A model generated the notes under the pieces. That model was not told where the DNA came from and searched no databases. It worked only from the letters and a program-made list of their open reading frames with translations. Both the position numbers and the translations under genes were made by a program. Below are positions 1 to 11,420 of a stretch of 64,000 nt of DNA, one piece after another. Positions within the stretch are counted from its first letter, which is position 1; the number at the start of each line of letters is the position of its first letter. Origin of the DNA: Athripsodes cinereus (lineage: Eukaryota; Arthropoda; Insecta; Trichoptera; Leptoceridae); contig OX388317.1 of the NCBI GenBank assembly GCA_947579605.1, positions 22,401,384 to 22,465,383 of the forward strand. The letters are read 5' to 3'.

Positions 1-180
1 ATCTAAACTAGATTCTGGGGGAATGAACAGGTTTTGAGCACATTGAAAGCATGCATGAGATATTGTATGAAGATGACGGAAGCGAAAAGCGTATGCAAGA
101 GTAAGAGTAAATAGCGACCAATCCTTCCTGCCTACCCCACAAGGAATGCAGAAAGGGATGGAGAAGAAGATGATGGAAAT
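1..180 (+). repeat. LINE 3'-end fragment (RTE-like tail)
   Basis: A degenerate copy of the tail of a non-LTR retrotransposon. It shares the order 'catgcatgagatattgtatg', a GGAAGCGAAA stretch and CTGCCTACCCCAC with better copies at 29180-29310 and, in reverse, 41785-41930. In the better copies this stretch encodes the last residues of the reverse transcriptase ORF and runs into a short A/T-rich tail. The left edge is cut by the window. The assignment rests on similarity inside the window only. Confidence 0.5.
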
Positions 181-2356
181 GTTCAAAAATATTCTAGCTC
201 CCTGAAACATCGCATGTACATTGGACTTTCTAATGAGAGACGATAAATAAATGTCACACTCTAGCTAATCATGGAATGGAAGAATAAAAGCAGAAATTTA
301 GAATATCTGGATGCAAACCGAATGAAAGATGAGGAGAAGCTGTTAAGAGTTGTCTAGTACAATTAAATAGATGTATCTCACAAAGGCTCGTCAACGTTAG
401 AGAGATAAGATACGATGCTTAAAGAATGAAAATAAATCAAGTATATTTTACTAAAAATTATTTATTTATTTTATTTATTCATTCTTTACTGTACATGTGT
501 ACATTGATTAAAAACAATAACATTATTAATTTGCTTCAAGCGAACACATACCTACAATTTTGTTACTTGAAACAATATGAACGAATCACAATATACTCGT
601 AAGAGTAAGTAAAGATTTCAGACACTTGAACCCATATAATTGTTGCAGCTATTTCTGTAGGGAGATACTAGAATCAAATATCGCTGGTGCATTATTGGCA
701 TCGCATGCGCTTCAATGGCCTTAAGTATTTCATGGATGCCTTGCTGATATTTTGACATAAGTTTCAGAACATACCAATATTCATATTAAAATATTTAGTT
801 TGTTTGTGTAGGTATATGCAAATTTATGTTTTTTTCCCCAATATAAGTTTGGATAGTAACATTCTGCATATAATACAATCCTTCAAAAGTGATAAACGTA
901 TCTTTCATAAACTATTTCTTATTAGTTTCTTATTTCTTAAACGCTTTGAAGTATTTCACGTAAGTTTAAATTGGCTGAATATTATCAATAATTAAAGGAA
1001 ATAACACATTTATTTATAACATGTATTTTGCTTCCTGACAATTACAACCACCCTTGATTCCCAACAAGAAATTATAATTTCGTTAATGTCATTATATTAT
1101 TCAATTCATTTTGATTTCTTTGTTGCTAAACAAATGTGAAAATCTTACTTCTTCGTGTGCTATATTTGCATGTATTTAAAAAAGATATAAAAAAATATTT
1201 CAAATCATTCTATTATATTGTATTCCTCGGTTGCCCAATAAGAGACTCTTATAACTTGTATTATGAGATAACTGAAGTCCAGTATCCAATCAATATGTCT
1301 TGCCTTTTACACACTGATGCCCTCTCTGTATATCTCAAGATTCTAAAATCCGCCAAAAGAAATTATATTATCTTATAAATTAATGCCTTAATATTACGTG
1401 ACATCCTCCTAAAATATTGTACTTGGCACAAATCGTCCCACAAGGGACGGGTTGCCGTAATCTTATAAATAATAATATTGTATTGTAGTATTTAATTTAC
1501 GTATGTTGTATTAATGGTGACAAATACTTTTAATTTCATCAATAAAAATACTCAAAGATTTTGGACTTCTTAGGCAAGGAATGAAGCTTTCACAATTCAT
1601 CAATTTTTTTACAATTTCAATAATTATTCCCTGTTGATAGCCAGGTTTACAAACTTGTGTACACTTATGCACAACAACAGCACTATTCACTAGTGTGTTT
1701 GTATGTATATATGTTAAGTGTATGATATTTTGCGCAATATACACTACACACAAGCAGTATATGTATATATAGTACCTAAATGTTAAGGGTAATACAACAC
1801 TTTAGAGAAGCTATGAAAGTAAACAGTTCTGCAAAACTATTTCCAATATCCGGCACTAGCACTATTATATGACAGTATGGCATCGTGGCGTTGTGAGATA
1901 GGACGGGAGTGTAAAGGAACGTGCCTATATTCCATTTTCTATGACACTATGTATATCCAATATGTACTAAAATGTAGCATCTTGTATATAAAGGAAAAAG
2001 TCAACTTTCTGACTAGTCATTCTGTTTCATTTAGAATTTCACACCCACGAACCGCATTGCTTGAACCTAAATTGGTGAATGAATGGATGTTTTTTTACAA
2101 GAAAATAATCAAATAAGAACGTTAATAAATTAAGATCTTGAATCTCGCTGTAAAAATATTTTTGATATGAAATTATCATCTTCATTATCCCATGACGCAT
2201 TATCCTATTGCAAAGTAGGTGAAATGATCTATTCTTGCTCATGATGAGTCTATTCTAACAATCATTTTTCGCTACCTATTTAGTCGTTTGTTGTCTAATA
2301 TTGTTATTTATTGGGTCATTTGGATTGGAAACCTTATATTAAGATAAAACGGAGTG
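181..2356. other. AT-rich intergenic sequence
   Basis: No coding region supported. Short open frames here have no recognisable domain. Around 460-530 there is a TTTATTTATTCATTC stretch resembling the LINE-tail family seen better at 12103-12260. A small GATGATGATGAT run just before 2390 belongs to the LINE tail that follows. Confidence 0.5.
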
Positions 2357-2790
2357 ATGACAATGATGATGATGATTCTATATGATTTTGTTTTGACGTC
2401 GTTTAACAGTCCCTAGTCCGTCTCAAGGGCGCCGGTGAAGTGTGCAGTTTTCAATTTGCCTCTGAAGCTGGTGACAGTCTGATTGTCTCTCAATAGATAT
2501 GGTAAGCGATTCCACGTAACGGGTTCAACAACACCAAAAGCCCTCTCACAGAAGTAAGACTTACCGGCTGTATTGGGCTCAGACAAAAATTGACAATATT
2601 GCTAAAACCGGCCAAGATTCACAAGAAACTCGGTAGGTGATTCCACGTAACGGGCCCAACAACACCAAAAGCCCTCTCACAGAAGTTAGACTTACCGGCT
2701 CTATTGGGCACAGACAAAAAATGACAATATTGCTAATGCCGGCCAAGATTCACAAGAAACTATCAGCTAATCATAAATACTAATAATATC
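2357..2790 (-). repeat. 5'-truncated LINE, C-terminal coding end and 3' tail (copy 1)
   Basis: Read on the minus strand this is the end of a non-LTR reverse transcriptase ORF. It has the usual tail pattern (aromatic-Cys-Glu-Arg-Ala-Phe, then a WNRLP motif, then a Phe-Arg-Gly-Lys-Leu-Lys-Thr segment) with a stop at 2413-2415. After the stop comes a short 3' UTR ending in an (ATC)n-type tail, seen as GATGATGATGATT on the plus strand at about 2362. In this copy a 131-bp segment is repeated in tandem (about 2501-2631 and 2632-2762); the second copy of the region at 13169-13405 has it once. Only the last 100 or so residues of the ORF remain, so it is not functional. Confidence 0.7.
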
Positions 2791-2838
2791 TATGTATCTT
2801 AACCATTACATGGTCTGACAAAAATTAGGTGGCCAGTA

Positions 2839-3117
2839 AACTAATTGCAAGTAAAAAATTATCACAATATTGTATTCCAAGAAAAATGGACTCAGCATCC
2901 TTTCCAACAGGCCAATAGGAATGCTTTCGCGTGTTATGAACACTGAATATGTGAATGTTTGAATAATATCGCTCTATAAATATAATTCTTCACCCGTTAT
3001 GTTCCTTATCTCGTCGTACATTTCCTTCACTTCTTCAAAATCATGATGAGAAGTTAGAATTATTATCAATGGTTTAGGATTGCTATTTTTTGATAAGACT
3101 ATCACAAAAATTGGCAT
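2839..3117 (-). pseudogene. 92-residue ORF of unknown origin, broken copy
   Basis: This matches the open minus-strand ORF at 13483-13761 base for base over most of its length. Here the frame has an in-frame TAG (after the Glu-Glu-Leu-Tyr-Leu stretch) and the sequence before the terminal stop is 2 bp shorter. I do not recognise the protein. It sits between a LINE tail (2357-2790) and a hAT element (3899-4912), so it could be part of an older repeat or a captured host exon. Confidence 0.35.
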
Positions 3118-3890
3118 ATATTATTTTTATTCTTCACTGAGCATTGATTACAAGCAATTTTACACCTAATTTTTTTTAGAATAAATTAATCAATAAACAG
3201 AGGGCGAGTATATCACAGATGCACGATTTCTTCCAACTCAATTTCTTTCATCTTTTCCCAGCAATTAAAAATGAAATCGAGGTGTATATTACTGCAGCTT
3301 TGAGATGAAAATATTAAACTTTACTCTGGTTTACAGCTATTTTTAAACCAATTTTAATACTTTCATAAGTATGCCCTATTTTTTTCTATTTTCAGACCAA
3401 TTTATTGAGAACTAACTAATTGGAAAGAAATTTTCTCGAAGTGAAGCGATTTTCTGCCGATTGAATTACACGTTTAGACTAGATTATTTATATTTGATAT
3501 GTATATAATTTAATCACTTAGTGTTTGGCCTTTAAAATAGAATGAATTTGTTAATTGTGAAGAAATCTTACAGGTTATCAAAATAGTTGAGAACTACCTA
3601 ATACTAATTGAACTTTCATAGTATTTACACCAAAATAATCAAATCTTCAATAAAAATAATCATATAATAAATGTTATTTTAAAAATACATGCACACGAAT
3701 TGCCTTTAGCCAATTGCTTTCAGTAAACTTGTATAAAAATCTGATAATTATTGGTTTTTATGAACAGAGAATTATCGTCATTTGTTTGACTAATGATAAA
3801 TCAAACATTTGTTAAATCACAGAAAGATACCTTTTTATGAATTATACATAAATAACTTTCACGCATAGCATCCGTCCACATCGATCCATT
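3118..3890. other. AT-rich sequence shared by both copies
   Basis: No gene seen. It aligns with 13770-14997, apart from the LINE fragment that interrupts the second copy at 14207-14651. A weak match to the 'cagagggcgagt' LINE-tail family lies at about 3199-3240. Confidence 0.5.
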
Positions 3891-4327
3891 GCTTAATGCA
3901 ATGCTCCGCAACGTTTTCTCATTTGCGACACACCAAAATTCTTCCTAGAACTCCGCGGCACACCAAAATTCTTCCTATAAATCCGTGGTACTACAAAAAC
4001 TCAAATATATAGGTGTTAAATTCGGTGTAAGGAGTCGGTCGGTGGATGGCGCTGGTAGTAGCTGCCTGAAACCTCTGACGTCTCATTTATCAAAATTAAA
4101 TATTATTATCTTATAATTGTTCAAATTAACAAAAATTTAATACATTTTTTTTGTTTCAATAGTTTTATAAAGTTAAATTTTTGGGTGTTATTATTTTTAA
4201 AATAGTTAAAAATTTCAAATTTAAAAATGTGAATTAGTGAATAATATTTGTGACAATTAATTATACCTTCAATTGGAACTCACATAAAATTCTCGCATTT
4301 TAATAAAATTTGTGACAATCACAATTG

Positions 4328-4543
4328 AAATGCAATTTGAAACAAGTGTTCCTTTCTACTATTGTTTGTTAATTCGCAGAGAGACGTCTTTCGACTTATA
4401 AGGTCATTATCAATCTGCTTGACGAAAACCTTATAAGTCGAAAGACGTCTCTCTGCAAATTAACAAACAATAGTAGAAAGGGACACTTGTTTCAAATTGC
4501 ATTATTATGGAATTATACTACGTGTGCAACGACACAATTAATA
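4328..4543. mobile_element. Hairpin MITE inserted in the hAT element
   Basis: Two arms of about 76 bp (4329-4404 and 4428-4503) are nearly perfect reverse complements around a loop of about 23 bp. The whole insert is flanked by an 11-bp direct repeat AATCACAATTG (4317-4327 and 4544-4554). The second copy of the region has a single AATCACAATTG at the matching place (about 15611-15621), that is, an empty site. About 40 bp right of the hairpin (4504-4543) is also inside the duplication and is not part of the stem. Confidence 0.8.
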
Positions 4544-4611
4544 AATCACAATTGTGTTTTCAAAATTATAAATTATATATATTATTAATTAAATAGTAAA
4601 ATAAAAATAAT

Positions 4612-4683
4612 AGGCGCCCTTGAGACGGTCTAGGGACTGTTAAACGGCGTCAAAACATAATCATCCATAATCATCATCATCAA
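4612..4683 (+). repeat. Very short LINE 3' tail inside the hAT element
   Basis: The start GGCGCCCTTGAGACGG and the following 3' UTR match the reverse complement of the LINE tail at 2357-2430, ending in a CATAATCATCATCATC-type tail. It is best read as an extremely 5'-truncated LINE insertion in the opposite orientation. It is also present in copy 2 (about 15663-15735), so it predates the split of the two copies. Confidence 0.6.
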
Positions 4684-4920
4684 ATTGATACACAAATTTT
4701 AAAATAATTTTTTATACAATAATTATTATTAAATAATTATTTAATAATAATTATTTTTTAGTATAATAATAATTACTCTATACAATAAATTCAAAAATAA
4801 TTTGTCATTGATTATAATGTACATAATGATTAATTGTAAAATTTCAATTACCATATATTTAGACCGCAGCACACCTGTACTCGGCTCGCGGCACACCGGT
4901 TGCGGAGCACTGGCTTAATG

Positions 4921-7150
4921 TACTAGAATGGGAATTTTGGGTTGAGATTGGGTTTTTAACAACCTCAAACTATCAATTGCCTACAACATATCTACTCCTT
5001 TTTTAAAAGTGGGATTCGTATTTCATTTCTTAATTAAATTGTAAAAAATATTTTGTTAAATGGACAACGTTTTATTATCAGAGAAAGCACATTATTTTGA
5101 AAACCAAAATAATATAATCTACAGTATTATTTGACAAAGCAACAACTGAAATAGCTTTTAAAAAGTAATTTAAACAAACATAAACATAACAAGCTTTTTA
5201 TTAATCACATGAACAAGAACGTAAATAATAATAAAAATAATGTCTTATAAGTAAAGATCTTACGAAATTGCTTTTTTCAAGTTATTTTTACAATCAAGAA
5301 AAAAGCTTCTTAAAGCACGAAGATTTATTAATATTATGTTATAAAAAAATCTCAAAGAAAACCTACATTCATTTTAGATAAACTAAAAAACTTTTTTTTA
5401 AATATAACCATCTTCAATTATTATTTGAAACAAATGTTCGAATTGGAAAATGAAAAATTGTGTTTTTTTTTTCTCGTTAGAGATTTATTTTCTTAATTCA
5501 GTTTAGCTCCAGGCAAAAAATATAAGAAGGATCTCTGGAGAATTAGATGACCAAAAATAAACTAGACTTATTGAAATTGATTTCACTTATATATTACCTA
5601 ATATGTAGGTACCTACTTGATGTAGGTATTTTCATAAAGCATTCTATTGAATCACCAACAAAATAAAATAAATGACGTCACATAATAATAAATAATAATT
5701 TATAGTTTAGTAGGATTCGATAAGATGTAATATTTTATTGATTATGGTGACTCTTTTTTACTAAACTTCATATTCCTTTATGGAAATAGACAAACTGTTT
5801 TTGAGTTTTACTACATTTAAAAGAAGGTGTATTAACTTGATTTTGACTTACAATGTCACTGTCATATTATCATCTTCATCATCGTATGCAAGGGACCCTT
5901 GTGCATAGAGTTAACTAAGAGCTATAGCTCTGCGTCTAAGTTATTAGTTCACTAGCTTTTCAAAACAAAAAATCATCCAAATACATGAGATAAAACTACA
6001 TAATCTAATTGAAAAAATGAAGAAAGCGCTAACGACGAAAAAGTATTGAAAACCTCTTCCCGATGGAAAACTTAGATGTTTGATACCCCACATGCCCATA
6101 TTTAAGCACAAAAGTAAGCAGGTACCTATGTGGAAAAAAGTGGAAAAAATAGTGTAATATTGATTTTTAGAATACGTGGAAAGAATAAATGTTATGAGAT
6201 ATTGTTGTGTATAGAAAATGAAAAAAATCTGAGTCCAGAGTTAAGCCTTAGAGTTAAGAGTTAAGACTTAGATGTCTTTGATTTAGATAATGAAAAATTT
6301 GATGGAGTTGAAATTCAAAATGACCTGAAGTATATTTTTCAGATATTACGTTGTTCATTTTACTTTTAAGCTAACTTCGCTAACTATTTTATAATATTTA
6401 GAAGTGTGAATGGCGTTTCAGCGGCCGCTTTTAACTCATTACTCATTAATTAACACACAACATCCAACTTATATTAGATTATAAATTATGGAAAGCTTTG
6501 AAAGTTACAAGGTCAAGATTAAGCTCTGGCAAAACAATAAGTTAGTAGTAGTAATAACACCTTACAATGTTATGTATTATTATTATTAATTTGTAATATA
6601 TTGTATGCTGTAACTAAGCTTTTGTAAGTTCATATTAAACAGAGCTTAAAGTTTCCAAGCGTACGTTCAATCCACTTTTTGAGCCCCGTATAACTTGATA
6701 ATAAATAGTAACAGTGAGCTAATTTATTACCCTGTAAAATTATCGTAATAGTCATATTCATTCTCTAAGTTTTGTTGCTGACCAATAGTTCCGTAATGAA
6801 GAAACACCAGCTTTGGGCTAAATTTTCGTTAATAAATAATTTTGTTGATCTTTTTCTCTAAAATATCCTCTTTCGTATCGATTTTTTTGTTGTTGTAATT
6901 TTAAGACTTAATCTGTTCATTTTCAGAACATGTGTAATTTATAACATTTATTACGTGTATCAAATCATTAATCATTTAGTAGACCGATACAAAATTTAAT
7001 ATTGAAAGTTATAAGATTGTTCTTTTTTAATTAATCATATTTTAAACAAATCTACGAGATGAGTGGATGAAACATGCTACCCAATTTTTTTTCGTGTACT
7101 TTGAAAAGGTTGTATTTTCATATTGTAGTAAATAAATGTTTTATTATTCA
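4921..7150. other. AT-rich sequence shared by both copies
   Basis: No gene or known repeat recognised. It aligns closely with 20482-24480, interrupted there only by the TTA-flanked element at 21802-23598. Confidence 0.55.
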
Positions 7151-7468
7151 CTAGCTGGCCCGACGAACTTCGTACCGCCTAAGAATCAATGAACGATTTC
7201 ATACATACATCTTCTTCCCCTTGTCCTAGTTCGGTCGGGGGCCCATTGCCCCTAAGTATCTCCTCCAGAGATAACTGTCCACCGCTGCTTCCAGACCTCT
7301 GTCCACTCCAAACCAAGCCTTTCAACACATGTTCGACACCTGCCCTATCTTCTGCCCTCTCCCACTGACTTTATGAATGATTAATATTATTAATCTCTTT
7401 ACAAACTCCCGTAATTGTCAAAGTGTGTCATCGAAGGTATAGTGTAAAAAAATATAATTCATTTGGAT

Positions 7469-7820
7469 CTTTCGCAGTTTAGCGGCCCCACCCGTTGTCG
7501 AGTACTTTTTTCCATAGAAAAAGAAATATTTTCGAAACTTGAGGAAATTGTTGCCATATGGTGAAATATTTTTTGGTCACCAAATTTTTGGAAAATTCTA
7601 TTATAGGAAAAAAAAAATTCGCAACTACGAAACTTGAGCGGCCCCACCCGTTGTCGAGTAATATGTACGGAATTTTAGGAAATTAATTTTCGAAGTGGTT
7701 TTTTTTGCCGGCAAATTAAATAATTCTACATATGGCAACAATTTCCTCAAGTTTCAAAAATATTACCTTTTCTATGGAAAAAAGTACTCGACAACGGGTG
7801 GGGCCGCTAAACTGCGAAAG
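7469..7820. mobile_element. MITE with long inverted repeats, about 352 bp
   Basis: The left end CTTTCGCAGTTTAGCGGCCC (7469 on) and the right end (to 7820) are reverse complements over roughly 90 bp with a few mismatches, both containing CCCACCCGTTGTCGAGTA. A third copy of the terminal motif lies internally at about 7632-7662. That suggests a nested or rearranged pair of related MITEs. No ORF. Confidence 0.75.
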
Positions 7821-7984
7821 TTACATTAATTTTTTTTACATAGACAATTCATACACATCGAGCTTGTCCCAAACTTAGATGAATCTTGATTATGGGTACT
7901 AACGCGACGATACACACATATACAATGCACTATATACATATATATGTAACACCCAGACCCAGGACAATTTGAAAAAGGTCATTC

Positions 7985-8062
7985 TTCACTTTGCCCTGTC
8001 CGGGAATCGAACCCGGGCCTCGTGACTCACAGAAAAGAGCTCCGCGCCACACCGGCCGACAT
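7985..8062 (-). repeat. tRNA-like SINE head
   Basis: On the minus strand the segment reads as a tRNA-like module with a B-box GGGTTCGATTCCC (in reverse at about 7999-8018) and an A-box-like GGCCGGTGTGGCGCGGAG upstream. It has no intact cloverleaf that I can fold. I call it the 5' head of a tRNA-derived SINE and not a functional tRNA. Confidence 0.6.
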
Positions 8063-8613
8063 GAACAATTTATGTTGAACAATTTATTATACTTAACTCA
8101 GATTTGTTTATAAATTATCTGCAGTACGTAATATAATTATGTAGGTACTAATTTTTTTTTCAGGTAGATTTTACCTATTCATTTAAAATTTATAAAAATT
8201 CTTTCCATGATTTTTTAAAAATTGAAATATCAGAACTACAGATGTTAAATTGTATGGATAACGATTCTAATTTGAGAATGTATAGAAAAATTATCATATA
8301 AATAGGCCAATCTATAAAAAAAACTTCATTGTTGATTTTGTATAATTCTCCATATTGCATTTTTTATTGAAATTAAAAATGTATGGCGTAAATAATTTTC
8401 TTCGTAATTTTTCTTCTCTGTCTGCAAATTTCACTACACAATCTTGCATCAGAACTACCTATATGAACACATTCTTATTTTTATCTTTAATAGCACAATT
8501 TTTGGTTCAATAATAATTTTCCATCTGCAAAAATAAAATACAATTTCAAATATAATCTGTGCACGTCCACATTAATGTGACAGAAGATCTATCGATACAT
8601 AAATATTAGTCGA

Positions 8614-9003
8614 ATAATTCGGTAGTTTTATGGCAATAGGTTGTATCTCGCATTTTTTGCGTTTTCAAGTTTATTCCATAAAATGCTCAAAATAGTGTAA
8701 TATTTGATGTGGCAAAAGGATATGTCTCTTTATAGTCAGAATAAAGAGAGAAAAGACGTAACTTATTGACATGTAGAAAGATTGTTTTCATCAACATGGC
8801 AAAAAAACTCAAATATTTTTAAACTGCAAGAAATTATTTAGTGAATGTTACATACATCTTGTAGAAATAATAATTACCTTCATTTTGATATAAAATGCTT
8901 GAAATTTGGCTGAAATATCTCTTTTGCAAACTTTGTTTTTGCTCTCCTGTAAAATTATGTTTTAGTGAGATACAACCTATTGCCATGTAACTACCGAATT
9001 ATA
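8614..9003. mobile_element. MITE with inverted repeats of about 35 bp
   Basis: The left end ATAATTCGGTAGTTTTATGG and the right end (reverse complement ATAATTCGGTAGTTACATGG) continue into a shared GCAATAGGTTGTATCTC. Interior is AT-rich with no ORF. It lies between two copies of an 85-bp direct repeat within the larger insertion. Confidence 0.7.
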
Positions 9004-9432
9004 GTAAACAAATATTAGTACACATTTCGTTCATTATAGTTATAGTAATTTGGTTCTTAATATAGCAGAACCTACGGATTATTTTAGCACAATGCAACAG
9101 GCGACGTGGGGGCGCTAAGAGCGCCATAACTCTCCATATTGTTTTTATTTTTGAAATTAAAAATGTATGGCGTAAATAATTTTCTTCATATTTTTTCTTC
9201 CCGTGAATTTGTAAGATGTTTTAATAGCCTATAGTTTATTCCGGGCGGAGAAGAATCCAACAAATCAGAGATCATTCAAATCGGTACAGCCATTCTTGAG
9301 TTATAAGTGTTGTAACACACACGACTTCCTTTTATATATTAGATATATCCACAACGTGAGCCTTTTACATTATATACAACACACAAAAAAACAAAACGAA
9401 TTCTCAATTACAATACAGTTAGAGTAAGAGAT

Positions 9433-9832
9433 ATATATATAATCGTATGGCATGTCAGGCGCTATAAATCATAAAAATCACTAAAAACAAAAATCATAAA
9501 AAAAATCTCAAAGAGATAGAATTGTAAAAAAAATGTCAAAAAGATAAAATTGTAAAAAAAAATGTCAGAAAGATAAAATTGTAAAATAAAATACAATCGC
9601 AAAATATTTAAAATTTATAAAATGACTCTTGTATCCCTCAGCCAAATTCTGGCTTCGGTTGTCAGATTACTAAAACCTTCCATCACACCGTGGAACCTAT
9701 AAATAGGGCAATCAGCAACAATATGTTGCGTGGTTTGTGATGTTGCCCCGCAATCGCAGCTAGGGTCGGCAATGTACCCCCATTTATGGCGCTCCGCTGC
9801 GCTTCTGCTGCAGTCCGTTCTAATGCGGTAAT
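9433..9832 (-). mobile_element. 5'-truncated LINE with 11-bp TSD (copy 1 only)
   Basis: On the minus strand it encodes the C-terminal end of a non-LTR reverse transcriptase. A HKWG motif is followed by a Cys-x-Cys...His...Cys zinc-binding-like cluster and a Leu-Thr-x-Glu-Ala-x-x-Trp-Leu ending, with the stop near 9615. Downstream in the element sense are three imperfect short repeats of an AAAAAAATGTC-type unit and an AT tail. The insert is flanked by GAGTAAGAGAT (9422-9432 and 9833-9843). Copy 2 has one GAGTAAGAGAT (around 24556-24568) and no insert, a filled/empty pair. Confidence 0.8.
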
Positions 9833-9843
9833 GAGTAAGAGAT

Positions 9844-9951
9844 GAAAAATTTAGAGGAATAAAATATAAATAGTAGGTATTCAAATTATGTAAAACATTG
9901 GTCAAAAAAAAAATTATTATGAAAGACAAATGAAAATATTAGGGTCGGTCA
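9844..9951. other. Short AT-rich stretch shared by both copies
   Basis: No gene. It matches about 24567-24674 in the second copy. Confidence 0.5.
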
Positions 9952-10229
9952 TATTTATTTATTTATTTTTATTTATTTTTCATATCATCCGTAGGCCATA
10001 TATTTAGCACTTGGAATCGTCAAATAATACAAATAATTTGCTATTCTATAACAATCACAAACAATTTTCAATAGTTCGTTACTTCACCATAATATCAAAC
10101 ACTTCACAATGATCATAGACAAGAAAAGAAAATAAAAGAAAACAAAAAAAAATGATAAACTGATTAAGGAATTTCATTTCATCAAAGCTATTTTGAGTGT
10201 AAAAGGCCCAAAACAGCTTCACGTCAATG
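9952..10229 (-). mobile_element. Insertion of about 278 bp, LINE/SINE 3' tail type (copy 1 only)
   Basis: Copy 2 reads straight from GGGTCGGTCATA into GAATATCAATAAAATG, while copy 1 is interrupted by a block that begins with TTTATTTATTTATTTTTATT. Such a T-rich left edge is the reverse complement of a (TAAA)n-type retroposon tail, so the element is probably in minus orientation. No coding sequence recognised. The family is not identified. Confidence 0.55.
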
Positions 10230-11258
10230 TAGAATATCAATAAAATGTTTAGTTATTTGTCAGGATTATTACTAGATTATCTAATTAACATATAAATCAA
10301 AAGATAAGACCTCTAATATAATATGACATTAATAGAATAAGTGACTCAAATCTCAATATTTTCTTGAGAGAAATTAATGATATAAAAATATGAAATTCAT
10401 ATGACATAAATTCTCAAATTGTGAATATTACATTTTTATTCTGAGATTATTAACAATCAATCGAAAAGTAAAATGTGCCTTATTTTTGACTTTACTGTTG
10501 ATACCTTGCTCGAAAGAAACAAAAAATAATACATAACACATCAAATGGACCAAAACATATTTAATATTCTATTCCACTGAGCATTTGTCAAATTTAGAAA
10601 ATGAAGAGGAGCACGCATCGACCATTTACAAAACTTAAGATTTACGTAAATATTAAAAGTCCACGTACACCCAATAGTCGACCTCTTCGAGTAGGTGACT
10701 ACTGTAATATCTCAAATTAAATATTTTACCCGACGAATGAATTCCCAGCTGTACAATCTCTGAATTCGTTCATTGAGATTAATGTTTTTACGTCTAGTCC
10801 GAAGAATGGAATGAAGCTTCAACAGATCGATAGAAGAATAAATACATAGAAGACGTCCCACAGGGATCACAATGTTGCCCAAATAAAATGTCTAGTTCGT
10901 TCTTACTTATATGTTTATATTGGTATGTATATTTATAATTGTGACGTCTTATGTATCACGTAATTAGATAAAGATCGTGCAATAAAAAAAAACAGTATTT
11001 TAAATTTAATCGTTCGAGGCTTTGTCCGTTTACATCGTGAAACATATATTTCAGAAAAAAAAATAAAGAACCATTGATCTAACATGTTAGATCAATGTAT
11101 AGAACACTGTTTATCTCGGGCGCTTTCATCGAGGTATTCATTAATAAGTTTGAAAAAAAAAAACAGTTTTATTGCTTAATACATTTCCAGAATACTGTAT
11201 CCATCTACCAAAACAATCATATTCTATAAATGAGACAGCTAGGATATTTGATAATAGT
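10230..11258. other. AT-rich sequence shared by both copies
   Basis: No gene recognised. It aligns with about 24674-25617. Around 11085-11165 copy 1 has an extra stretch absent from copy 2. Confidence 0.5.
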
Positions 11259-11420
11259 AATAATAATAACTAGACATTTTTTTAAGATGCGCCGTTTTGT
11301 AGAAAAATAACCGCTAGAGTCCATTCAAGAATCATAACACCTAATGAACAATAGGGTCTTTAACCTTGCCTTGAACACCTCCACACTCTCCAGAGTGTGA
11401 TGATCGTAATTGATGCATGT
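11259..11420 (-). repeat. LINE 3' end, family C (copy 1)
   Basis: On the minus strand the end of a frame carries a 'Val-Glu-x-Phe-Lys-x-x-Leu-Lys-Thr-Leu-Leu-Phe' motif, the typical last block of many LINE reverse transcriptase ORFs, with its stop at 11325. It is followed by a short UTR ending in an ATT repeat, seen as TAATAATAATAAC on the plus strand at 11259-11271. Related copies are at 25618-25740 (the duplicate) and 59895-60130. Confidence 0.6.

Larger units (their letters stand above)
3899..4912. mobile_element. Non-autonomous hAT element (copy 1), 1014 bp
   Basis: Bounded by a perfect 8-bp direct repeat GCTTAATG (3891-3898 and 4913-4920), the TSD length expected for hAT transposons. 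The ends are short inverted repeats: CAATGCTCCGCAAC on the left against CAGTGCTCCGCAAC on the right (reverse complement), beginning with the hAT-like CA. There is no transposase frame, so it is a MITE-type element that depended on a partner. It carries two later insertions: a hairpin MITE (4328-4543) and a short LINE tail (about 4612-4683). The same element at the same site is in the second copy of the region (15006-20473). Confidence 0.85.
7151..9342. mobile_element. 2.2-kb composite insertion present only in copy 1
   Basis: The second copy of the region runs uninterrupted through this site (about 24474-24482), so these roughly 2.2 kb are a block inserted in one copy. It opens with CTAGCTGGCCCGACGAACTT and closes with a segment ending TTTTATATATTAGAT, ends I associate from memory with common non-autonomous insect repeats. 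Inside are a MITE (7469-7820), a SINE-like segment (about 7985-8062), a second MITE (8614-9003) and a direct repeat of about 85 bp (8345-8430 and 9130-9212) either side of that MITE. No long ORF. No clean TSD could be defined. Confidence 0.65.

Noticed and set aside
2391..4659. A single DNA transposon bounded by a 43-bp inverted repeat (GTTTTGACGCCGTTTAACAG and its reverse).
   Set aside because: The left arm is the 3' end of a LINE with its coding C-terminus, and the right arm lies inside the hAT element defined by its own 8-bp TSD. Two LINE tails in opposite orientation explain the pair better.
7985..8062. A functional tRNA gene.
   Set aside because: There is a B-box, but no complete cloverleaf could be paired, and it lies inside a repeat block.
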